Positions 47,176 through 58,084 of a stretch of DNA of 64,000 nucleotides are shown here, piece by piece. The notes beneath the pieces are model-generated. The model had not been told where the DNA came from and searched no databases. It saw only the letters and a program-made list of their open reading frames with translations. Numbering within the stretch: position 1 is the first letter of the stretch; each line of letters opens with the position of its first letter. Source of the stretch: Hyalomma asiaticum (taxonomy: Eukaryota > Arthropoda > Arachnida > Ixodida > Ixodidae); NCBI GenBank assembly GCA_013339685.2, contig CM023482.1:85261667-85325666 (forward strand). Reading direction: 5' to 3'. The translations under genes and the position numbers were made by a program.

Positions 47176-47269
47176 TACGTACAGCTATTCGACTTATATC
47201 GCAGTGCTGACATCTATCCCGGACGTCGTGTCCCAGTCAATGCTCGTGGCTGCCAAAGAAACGTGACGC

Positions 47270-47520
47270 TACTCTCGACCTTCGCTCTGTAGTTACGTCA
47301 CTGTTGTCCCCGACGTCGCATTTCGCCTCCGGGAAACGCCTCCCGCAACAGGCGCCAGCGGCCCTTCCAAGGCCGGCGATACCCTTCGTCTTCGAACGCT
47401 GAAATTACACGCGCCTCTGCGAAGGAGCACGTGATGACGTGCAACGCTGAGCCGGATGACGTAAGCGCGCAAAAACGAGAGATCACAAAAGCGCGTGCCC
47501 CCCGCCAGACAATGAGGTAG
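47270..47520. other. CpG-rich pocket
   Basis: Locally GC-rich with overlapping short frames on the minus strand (47293-47526), none recognisable. Directly followed by an (ATT)n array. Nature unknown. Confidence 0.3.
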
Positions 47521-47523
47521 ACG

Positions 47524-47593
<70 letters not shown>

Positions 47594-47594
47594 T
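47524..47594. repeat. (ATT)n microsatellite
   Basis: About 23 ATT units, uninterrupted. Confidence 0.97.
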
Positions 47595-48440
47595 GTAATG
47601 AAAGGAAATTTTAACAATCTAGCCTCCACAGGATCATCTCGCGTCACCTAAGTAACAGCATACCATTACTACTTCTTTCTTGATCTCTCATAAGACCACG
47701 TCTGCTCCTGGACCTTTAATTATTCAGGCTACTTGCGTCTCACTGTCTTCGCGTCTAGACATGAAATTAAGCGTTGGACCCGGAGCGCGTTTTCACTAAC
47801 TTGTATTTTTCGCTCTCTTCGGCTGCTTACCTAGAAGGCGCTTCAGAAAGGTGTAGGCAAGTCAGCGTTAGTTGAGTAGCGAACTTTGTGAAACCGCAAA
47901 CCCGAATTCCGGCTGGGTGACTTGGCAGCACAGAGCCGGCGCCCTTACAGCATAAAATCGCAGAGGCGAGTGATGCTAATGAGATATCGTGCGCACCCCA
48001 CTGCATTCCTTAGTCACATAGTTTTTTTTTTTTTTTATTGCTGGACATGTTTAAGCGAGGAGCTCGTTAAGTAACTCGTCACCCTCCACATACCATTCCT
48101 ACTTACTTTTCTTTCTCTTTCTCTCTCCTTTTTACTTGTTTTTCGTTTGCAGGGTTTTATTCTCACTTTATTTTATTTCGAAATGGACTTGTCCTGCAGG
48201 CATAACGCTTGTGGTGTATGTGTCATAGATGCGCTGAAAGTCTAGATGACCGGCATCACTGTATGAAGGCTGTACACATACCATATTTTTTTTCTTATTT
48301 TTTAGTGAATACGTTCTCTCATTAAGACCGTCATCAAGGGTTGAAGATTCATCAAAGTTAGTGCAGAAGCAGCATGTGGGCCGTGCTTTCTACGATGACA
48401 CTGTTGAAGATAACACCACCAATAATAATTACTGGATCTT
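47595..48440. other. no gene recognised
   Basis: T runs near 48020 and 48286; nothing recognised. Confidence 0.55.
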
Positions 48441-48718
48441 CGCGTCACAAAACCACGATACGTTTATGACAGACGCCGTAGTGGTGGACTGCGGTGACTT
48501 CGAACACCTAGGGTTCTTTAAAGTTACTCTATATGCTACCGCAGGTAGCATACAGTAACTTATAGGATTCTTTGACGCGCACTGACATCGCACAGTACAC
48601 GGTGCTCAGCATTTAGCCTCCATCGAAATGCAGCCGCCGCAGCCGGGATTCGATCCCGCGGCCTTTTAGGATCAGCGCCCAAGTGTCATAGCCACTAAAG
48701 CACCGTGCATGGCAGGGC
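48441..48718 (-). mobile_element. full-length Ruka-like SINE carrying an internal hairpin insertion
   Basis: All family modules are present on the minus strand, but the TTCTTTAACGTGCAC region is split. TAGGGTTCTTTAA (48509-48521) and TAGGATTCTTTGA (48563-48575) flank a 41-base insert that is itself a near-perfect hairpin (arms 48522-48540 and 48544-48560, loop GCA). The head at the right end also holds a small CAT insertion. Confidence 0.93.
48522..48562. repeat. 41-bp hairpin insertion inside a SINE
   Basis: AGTTACT and TATGCTACC of the left arm are matched exactly by the right arm; two extra bases bulge from the left arm. The 13-bp direct repeats that bracket it (two mismatches) could be a target-site duplication. 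Confidence 0.8.
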
Positions 48719-48963
48719 AATACCGCCAAAGATTAAGTTAAGTAGCGCTAACTAACGGCGCGCGGCATCTAGCAAGCGCTAGTAAACTTAGCTGTTCGTT
48801 TAAAGCTCAGGCACCACAGTGCATGGAGAATGAAAATTAAGTATTGAAGCAATGCGTCGCTACTGCGTTTATAACTCGTCTTAGAGCCATGTTTTCGCTT
48901 TGAAAAGAAAAAAAAAAAGAATATCTTCGCTTACCAGATCTCATTGCTGCGATAGAAGCGCCT
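48719..48963. other. no gene recognised
   Basis: Short spacer, with a run of A near 48908. Confidence 0.5.
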
Positions 48964-49085
48964 AGAGAGAGAGAGAGAGAGAGATGAAGGACAGGCAGGG
49001 AAGTTAAGCAGAAATTGACTTTTGGTTTGCTATCCTGCGCTATGGGGCGGGAACGGAAAATAAAGAGAGGACGGAAGAGCGGAGA

Positions 49086-49127
<42 letters not shown>
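48964..49127 (-). mobile_element. 3' UTR scar of the I-like LINE, bracketed by (GA)n
   Basis: On the minus strand, GGATAGCAAACCAAAAGTC and CTGCTTAACTTCCCTGCCTG, then a CT array, match the 3' UTR seen at 30452-30528 and about 31299-31370. (GA)n arrays lie at 48964-48984 and 49088-49127. The coding part is missing. Confidence 0.65.
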
Positions 49128-49129
<2 letters not shown>

Positions 49130-51357
49130 AACAGAGGCATTAAAGTCTTTCTAACGAGCCAGTGCCATGGAGAAACGTCAACAAAGCTTTGACCGACTTT
49201 CGCTGCTTGAAGCGCTACAAAATATTAACTGGGGTATATGCGGCAGACCAATGTCAACAACCATATATTATTCGGAAATACTGCATTGTTGTGCGTCTCA
49301 CGAGTGCTTTTCCAGACATATATCAGCGTGCATGCGACTACTTTTCTTCAAATAGAGTGTGTATGTTACTCCAGTGTTATTTTTTTGTTACGAGCGACTT
49401 CCTCACACATACTCGCAACAAGATACTCGTAGACATTCATTGTGTGTTTATTTACTATATTGTATGGAATACTGTGATGACTTTTCTGTGTGTATCTGTC
49501 CTTGTTTCTTTCTTTTTCGTTTTTTCATTGACTGTCCGATTGAGCGGTGCAAATACGCGAAAAACGGGGTAAGCTTTCCTTTTAGGAACTGCGAAGCAGC
49601 AGCACGTGGTCAACATAGTTTGGACAGTATGCCGTCATTTATATAAGAAAACTGAATATAACGGGCATGGAAAAGGAGGCCGACCGCCTGCTACTGCCAG
49701 CATGGTAATATCTTCGTTCTTGGCTAAATATTCTATACACCCGTAAAACTTTCGCACTGCCACTATACGCAGCGGATGAGTGATGAAAGTTTCGCTCGCT
49801 CCTTGTCTGTAAACGAACTTTCGTGACTGGCAAGATTGATGCGCTCCATTTCCCAGACACTGAAAAGCGTGAACACTTGACAGCGTCCTTAAAATAGAAG
49901 GAGCTAGGCTCTACTTTCTATCGGAATAACGAAAATGGCGCCTTAATAACCGCCTTGTCGCCTACCTCTCGAGATACCGTCTCATCCTGCGGCATGCACA
50001 AGCGACCGCGACTCGAAAACCTACACGTGCAACACTCGAAACAAGATATTGATACCCCCGAGGCACTCGATATCGCAGGATTCGAGTGCGCTGCCGAGGT
50101 GCACAGAGACGGAGGGTCCATCTCGACACAACAAACACTTCGCTGTTTTCGTCGCAACAAGTCGAAGTATATATCGCTTCGGCATAAAAGTCCCTGCGTA
50201 TATTCGCTTGTTTTCTTTAGCGCGTCTCGGCCTTGATGTCGGTAGCGTCCGGAGACGAAGAGCTCCAGTCCGGATTCCCGAGATCGCTGACGCAAACTCC
50301 CCGGGGAGGAAAGCTTGTTTTCTCTGCAGCCCTCTCGCGTTTGATCTCTCGAGTTAACTGTTGCCGAGTGTGCGCTGCTCTTCGTCCTGTATCTGCGGCA
50401 AGGAACATATTCTACGCGACGAAGTTGCAAGAGAGAAGATTGTGTTTTGGGAGAGTGTCCTGGCGTTTTCCCTGAATTTCATGGTACTGAAAGTACGCAG
50501 CCAGTAAGTGTCTGTTTTCCTCGTTTCTTCTTTGTGCGCGTTGTGTGACTTGACACCTTCATTACAGTTTCTCGCGCAGCACCGTTGTATTGGCAGAGGC
50601 GGCACTTAGCAATAGTGTGCTCGTATATAGTTATTCCTGTGGTAGTGATGTAGGGTTGTAGAGAAATAAGCAAAATAAATAAAAACGGAGGATAGTCATC
50701 GAGAGCCCGGCGGGAGAACAAGAATTTACGATTGGCGTGCAGCTCTATTGAATCTTTATTTGTATCTGGGTCGGTTATGCACACGTTACCATATTTGTTA
50801 TATGGAAATCTGCAGGATAATAAGATTGGATTGGAGCACGTACAGCACGTGTTCCCCAGCCACCCTAACGCAGTAAAGGTAATATTATTGTGTTTTTTGC
50901 GAAAACTTGCATATGTGGAAGAAACTTACAGGATGACAAAAAAAAAATAAATAAAAACGACGGGGACCGTCGCAGCTGGCGACGGAACGGTAAGTGGTAG
51001 GAGTAACATCGGAGTGGATCATAGAACAGACATTCGATATTGTAGATGATACTGAGCAAAACAAAAAAAAAAGAAGAAAAAAAAGAAGATATGGCTGTAC
51101 AACTCACGCCGCGCGTATAGAATAGATAACCGCGATGACGGTCTATCGGAGCGATGGGATTGGGTACCAGGTGAAGGAAACTGAAGCCAGGGACGGTGAT
51201 GAAATCAAGGAATTTGCCGGCTTCAAATTGAATCAACTCGTGCGCACGGGACGAGGTAACTTGAAGATGATTGCGGGGGCCTCGTTTTGCAGCGGAAGCA
51301 TACTGGCTGGCGATGATCATGATGTGGCTGTCACTACTGTTAACAACTACTGCTGGC
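49128..51357. other. no gene; contains the second copy of a 34-bp repeat
   Basis: 49173-49206 matches 17949-17982 on the opposite strand (33 of 34) and encodes NVNKALTDFRC in the frame 49162-49572. The 170-codon minus frame at 49918-50430 and the 166-codon minus frame at 50865-51365 have no recognisable domain and overlap other frames. Confidence 0.5.
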
Positions 51358-51371
51358 CTTAACATTTCCGT

Positions 51372-51643
51372 TGTTATGTTGGGTTTAACGTCCCAAAACC
51401 AGTTGTTGTTGTTGTTATGTGGGGTTTAACGTCCCAAAACCAGTTCTGATTATGAGAGACGCCGTAGTGGAGGGCTCCGGAAATTTTGACCACCTGGGGT
51501 TCTTTAACGTGCACTGACATCGCACAGCACACGGGCCTCAACATTTCGCCTCCATCGAAATGCAGCCGCCGCAGCCGGGATTCGATCCCGCGACCCTCGG
51601 ATCAGCAGCCGAGTACCATAGCCACTAGACCGCCGTGGCGGGG
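51372..51643 (-). mobile_element. full-length Ruka-like SINE, perfect target-site duplication, duplicated 3' end
   Basis: CTTAACATTTCCGT occurs at 51358-51371 and 51644-51657 (the first C is shared with the SINE end, so 13-14 bp). All modules are intact. The terminal 32 bases are present twice, at 51371-51402 and 51412-51443, with one difference, separated by (GTT)n. With the copy at 33.4 kb it is the best preserved in the window. Confidence 0.96.
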
Positions 51644-51657
51644 CTTAACATTTCCGT

Positions 51658-51959
51658 AATAATAACACTGATAGAACGGAATACTATAACATTTGCTACT
51701 AGTAGCAAGTGGTCGTTCCGTTAGGAGGAGGAGATCTCACTGGAGCCTATTTGCGCGCCTTATCTCTCTCTCTCTCTCTTTCTTTTTTTTTGTGAACCTA
51801 CCTACCACTATAGTTTTCCAAACCGAACAACTTTCTCAAAGTGTCCCGATAGAACCCTCTAAACGTACACATCCCATCTATAAACTCTCTCCCCATCTCC
51901 CCCGTCGCCTTTCGATCGACAGTCATCTCCCGCGACCCTTCCGCAACCGCCACTACTGT
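51658..51959. other. no gene recognised; CT/T-rich patch
   Basis: TC units at 51763-51778 followed by a T run. Otherwise nothing. Confidence 0.5.
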
Positions 51960-52855
51960 TAACACTGCCCCGGACGTAGCGTCGCCGGCCGGCCGGCTTC
52001 TTCGGCAGCCGTGCGCTCTCTGCCGGGCGTCCCTCGGACGAAGGGGAATCCTCCCGCTCCTCGTCCTCCGCGCCGTATGCGCGCGGCCCTTTCGGCCGCC
52101 TCTCAGTCGGTGCGCGCGCTCCGAGGGGCGCAGCTCGAGTTTCGAGGTCCACCGAGCGACGGCGACTTTGCACAGCTGCGAGCGCTCAGGTCTCATCAAC
52201 GCCGACGACACTTCCCTTGCTCGGCCATTGGGTCAAGGGGGAGCATGCTGAGATAGCCGCGGTGTACTAGGGGTCGAAGAAGACAAAGAAAAGTAAGGGG
52301 GAGGGGGTGTCAAAGTTTGTTCCTTCCTTCGTTTCCTTTTTTTTTTTTTGTTCCTCTCGGCTTTCTGCGCTAGTCGTCCGCCGGCAAGAACTGTACATCG
52401 TCGTATCGGCCTTCGTCTCTGGGCACGTGCGTATGTGTGCGTGTGTGTGGTGCTGCGTTTCCGTGGCTACCGCGTAGAAGATTCATTCCCTTCCGGTTCG
52501 AAGGAAGAAGGGGACCGACAGACCTTAGAGAGGGAGAACTGTGGTCGCATTGCCGTAGTAGCCGGTTCTAGCGGCGCTGCCTGCTCTTTTCTTGACTCTG
52601 CATACTCTTCTCATAAAGCAGTCGTCGAGGCCGAAATCGAGTGGATAGGGCCAAACGCAAGAGGGCCGGCGGACTGTTGTTGTCTAGACGTCCCAGGCCA
52701 CCGGACCGCTAGTCGGACTGCTCGCCGGCGTCGGTGCATTGTTTTCGCGGTTCCTCGGACGAAGGGCTGAGGTGTGTCTCCCCGAGTACTTCGATGTTGT
52801 CCCCCGACGACAAGTGGCTATATAACGGTTGACGAAGGTGGGTGCTTCTTCTGAC
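51960..52855. promoter_or_regulatory. GC/CpG-rich block ending in a TATA-like motif; candidate promoter or 5' exon
   Basis: CpG is dense from 51960 to about 52250 and frequent to 52800. CCTCGGACGAAGGG occurs twice (about 52032 and 52752). CTATATAAC at 52818-52826 is TATA-like and AAGGTGGGT near 52836 is donor-like, but these two are too close to belong to one transcript in the usual way. A 140-codon frame (52348-52770 +) has no recognisable domain. Untranslated first exon, promoter or decayed repeat are all possible. Confidence 0.28.
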
Positions 52856-54897
52856 GTCTGTCTTTACAAGTCAAAGATTTTAATTTTTTACTTCTCTGCA
52901 ACATATGTGCGCGCTATAAAGGTTTGTCGGAGAATGAATAACTCTGCCGAACTTGAGACACGGCGTAAGCGTTCTCTGTGAGTTTTCAGGTTGCACCTGA
53001 AAGTACGAACTCCGGCATTCATTTGAGGCGTCGGGAAAGGAACAGCTCCGTCAGCAATATTTACGGTCGGAGTGAATTTTTTTTTTTTTTTTTAGCTTCT
53101 GAGAGCGGGTAGGAAAGCTTGGAAATTGTTGCGTGGCGATAGAGGAAGTATTTTGCACTTAATAAATTTCGATACCAAGGGGAAGAAAAATGGCCATTGA
53201 AATGCCAGCTGTCGAGATCGTCGGGGGCTACGAAAAGTAGCAAATGGAAAGTAAAAAGAAAGAAAACGTACGGTCAGATGGTGTTGTGGGCACAACTTGT
53301 CAGGGATCGCGCACACTTTTTCGGGGCCCAACGACAATATGTAGTTAAACAAATAGTTCAGTATTCGTTTATCTTTTAGGTCATAAGAATCAGCTTGGGA
53401 GCAGCCTATATTTAGTTCAAGTTGAACGCTTGAAACTGATCAAAGGGAATATTACTTTGTGGACACGCGTATTTCTTCTTTGCGAGACACACAGTATATA
53501 ACCTGTTGAGATTTTTACGGCCTGAAGAATATTTTATTGCCCCACGGGGCAACCCTACGGCTATATAAAAAAAAATGACAGACGACAGCGAGTTGTGAGT
53601 GCATTACCGGTGTCATTAAGAGGCTTCGCAGTGACTGTATCATAAATTGGGATATAAATAATTTTTTGACAGGAAGAAAATTGACGACGTATCCGACATT
53701 TATTTAGACGTTTATTTATTTAGAATAAAATGTCGGCACAAGAAAAAATAACTTTTTTTTGTCACCTCTCAGTTACTGTACACCTTAAATGAGAGGGTGT
53801 TGGTCTACGGACAACCGCGCCCGCTTTGTACATGTGCTAATGCGTTAAAATGTCTTGCGCGTAAGGACATAATGCACGTACATAAGCCAAAATGTCAACA
53901 AACATTTGCATCCGCAAATACTGCGTTTCCGTTATAGCCCTTGCCAATCTCATGGTGAACAGTTTCTAGAAATATATATAGTTGTGGAAAGAAGAAACGT
54001 GCGTTGATTCCGCACAGCCCCTCAGTCACTGATAGATTATATATATATAATGTAATCCGTTTGTAACATTTATTATATGATATTCCTAAACGTTTAACTG
54101 CAATATATGTGCATGCGCCGCTACATCATCGTACCACTGTACGTGTGACAACGCCTAAGTTAGCAAGACAAATGAATTTTCTGCCTCTAGTGTTGCCATT
54201 CTTGACATCTTTATTATGTCTGCAGCCTTTCTGATAAAACTAAACAGACACGTCACGTTCATCCTCGATGCTCGAAAACTGGAATGAAATATCCTCTGCG
54301 TGTGAAGCGTTCAATGTCCTACCCCTTATACTTCATAGTCATAACAGAAATTCGTCCATGGCAGCTTGGACAACACGTGTGACACTTAAGTACTGAAGTA
54401 ACGTTGTGAAGCGCGGAGGCTTGAGAAATTCTTTACGGAGCGAGACCAAACACAACAGTAGCAGGTTGCCCAAATGCTACATGCACAGCAATCACTTTGA
54501 CGGTGGCAGCCTGCACGGACCCTTCCGCGAAAACATACAAGCCACTTTCCCAAGAGGGTCTCAAAGCAACACTTCGATGCTCTCTGTTTAATGCGTACAA
54601 TATGAGTGTGATAGGTCTTGCGTATGCTACGTGTACATCATCATCTGTCATCGCACTTATTCTGGAGTAGCATGGGACGCGTGCCACCCCCGAGCAAACC
54701 TTCAAAGTTTTTATTTAAAAATTCCTCTTTAACTTATACCAGTCACTGTAGTTTCCTTGACACTGCGTCTTCCCTGTCCCTAATTTTATATGTACATTAC
54801 TCTCTTCCGATTTAATGTTGAGTTTTATCTGTTCAGTTCTTTGTGTAACAAGCTTGCATCTCTAAGGCCGAGAGCTGTCGAAGGGCACTCTTTAAAT
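52856..54897. other. no gene recognised
   Basis: A T run at 53080-53095. TTATTGCCCCACGGGGC near 53534 may be a LINE 3' end relic. A 61-codon frame at 54406-54591 (+) has weak resemblance to the end of a THAP domain (see findings). Otherwise nothing. Confidence 0.5.
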
Positions 54898-54973
54898 ATG
54901 AATGAATGAATGAATGAATGAATGAATGAATGAATGAATGAATGAATGAATGAATGAATGAATGAATGAATGA
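54898..54973. repeat. (AATG)n microsatellite
   Basis: About 18 GAAT units, uninterrupted. Confidence 0.97.
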
Positions 54974-55774
54974 GAGGCACTGCGGTTGACTCGCACGCAG
55001 TGTGCGCCGGGAAAGCGTCGTTACACTCGCTTAAGTGAAATGCATGTGCTACTTCCATTGCATGTGCTCAAAACTCCGAAGCGTATCTCACATCTGTGTC
55101 TTTCACGAACAATTCGTGGGTCGTTTACGGCGACGCCGAGTGATAAAACTACCAGACTTCGTGAGGCAGAACTGAGGGACAAGCCGTTTCCGGCAGCTCT
55201 TGAGCAACGGCGCGCTGAAGAGTACGTGCCTTTATGAGATTTTGTCTGCGGTCGTTGCGTGCATAAAGGCCGTTCCGAGGAAACGAGAAAATAAAATGTA
55301 CAATGCAAACTAGTCTTAGTGTGGGAATCAACGTTTGGCGAAGTATTTCGCTCGTCTCTTTTAAAGAAACTTCGCGAAAGTTTTCTTTTTTTTTTTAACA
55401 AAGGCAGAAAATGGCGCCAGTCAGTCGTGGGGGCTCCTAACATGTTAGCCAAGTATACTACTGTTGCAGTGCGCAAACCAGGGAATTCGCAGTTTTGCTT
55501 CAAGCGTAGCTATAAGCGCCCGCTCTTCTTTCAACAAATGACACCACTGGGTGTACCGAATAATTCGTTAGCGTAAAGTGTCTTTACACTAATTAATTAC
55601 TCTCTGTGGTCAAGATTCATTGAAACCCATGGCGTCCCCTGTAGACCAGTTTGAGGCTTCAAGATGTCAAAACCCTGGTAAAATTTACGTTTACCATGTC
55701 GCAAGCCGTCGTAAGTTACCCGTGGGCCATCTACAACAGCAATTGTGAATCAATCTCCGTTTTTGTCTATTTTC
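54974..55774. other. no gene recognised
   Basis: The 160-codon minus frame at 55021-55503 shows no domain I can name. Nothing else. Confidence 0.5.
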
Positions 55775-55787
55775 ATCTATTAGGTCT

Positions 55788-55914
55788 TTTACCGTGCGAT
55801 GTCAGTGCACGTTAAAAAAAACCCCAAGGGGTCGAAGTTTGCTGAGCGCTCCACTACGGTATCTGTCATAATCATATATTATGGGTTTGGGACTTAAAAC
55901 CTGAGAAATCAATA
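55788..55914 (+). mobile_element. 5'-truncated Ruka-like SINE with 13-bp target-site duplication
   Basis: ATCTATTAGGTCT (55775-55787) and ATCTATTAAGTCT (55915-55927) flank the element with one mismatch. The body starts in ACCGTGCGATGTCAGTGCACG and keeps the 3' half to GGGTTTGGGACTTAAAACC and AATCAATA. The truncation point lies exactly at the duplication, so it was truncated at insertion rather than later. Confidence 0.9.
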
Positions 55915-55927
55915 ATCTATTAAGTCT

Positions 55928-57272
<1,345 letters not shown>

Positions 57273-57287
57273 AGTGGGAACTTAAAA

Positions 57288-57400
57288 ATGGCGGCCGCCG
57301 TGGTAGCTCAACGGTTGAGTCAGTGTTCTTGTTTTATTTTGACGTTTTCTCTCCCTTTCCGAAGTTGTGGTTGAAATCGTGGGTTGGGTGCCGGCCTCGG
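57288..57400 (+). mobile_element. tRNA-like head fragment (SINE-related)
   Basis: GCCGCCGTGGTAGCTCAACGG with GTTGAG is a good A box in a tRNA-like 5' end. The candidate B-box segment GTGGTTGAAATCGTGGG comes about 60 bases further on, after a T-rich stretch that looks inserted. The core of the SINE family does not follow. Confidence 0.35.
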
Positions 57401-57530
57401 ATGCGTGCGTAACGAACCACGTAATGAACCGTGACTTCCATGACTTCGTTTCTCCTTCGATTGCTATACCGGCGAATTGAAGCGATGATTAGTTAAGATA
57501 TGCAAGTGGACTTGTTGATAGATCCATTAC

Positions 57531-57627
57531 GAAAAACTGCGCACTAAAGGGCGCACAGGAGACAGTGACTGAACGAGAGGAAGTACTTCGCCTCTTCCGG
57601 TCACTGTTCTTTAGTGTGTGGTTTTTC
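57531..57627. repeat. imperfect inverted repeat, about 35-40 bp arms
   Basis: GAAAAACTGCGCACTAAAG and GACAGTGACT of the left arm (57531-57571) are matched by AGTCACTG-like and CTTTAGTGTGTGGTTTTTC of the right arm (57593-57627). An 11-base segment is extra in the left arm. Confidence 0.65.
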
Positions 57628-57907
57628 ACACTGAAACAGATGATGATTGTCACGTAGAGATTGTGTTAAAACAGGCTACATATCCGTATGTATTTCCTGT
57701 TGATCGCGGTGTTGCGCACGGCTTCCTTAATGTTCTGGTTGCAGGAGCGCGGTCCCTATAGATCTAAATCCGCTTACCTACTCGCCGAGTGCGACCTCAT
57801 TTAAGGACACCTTCGCTTTCTCGTGACTTATTGCCCGACGCGAACTCTCACAGGTAAGACAGTCGTCTGGCTGGCCGTTCGCTTATGCTATGACATCCAC
57901 AAAATTA

Positions 57908-58082
57908 CAGTAAAACCTCGTTGTAACGAACTTGAAGGAGGAGTCGCAATCGCTTCGTTGTAAACAACTAATTCGTTATAGCCAATATCCACGTCCTATA
58001 TGCGAAGTTCAAGGGGAATTATGATTGCTTCGTTATAGCCATTAGTTCGTTATATCCTGGTTAGTTATACGAGGTTCTACTG
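57908..58082. mobile_element. TA-flanked MITE of pogo/Tigger type, 175 bp
   Basis: CAGTAAAACCTCGT at 57908 and ACGAGGTTCTACTG ending at 58082 are inverted with one mismatch, and TA flanks both (57906-57907 and 58083-58084). CAGTRNAACCTCG ends with TA duplication are characteristic of pogo/Tigger-like elements of the Tc1/mariner superfamily (established knowledge). The interior repeats CTTCGTTRTA and TTCGTTATA several times. No transposase. Confidence 0.85.
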
Positions 58083-58084
58083 TA

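Noticed and set aside
49918..50430. 170-codon minus frame
   Set aside because: Overlaps a 93-codon plus frame of equal quality and shows no domain; chance in moderately GC-rich DNA is enough.
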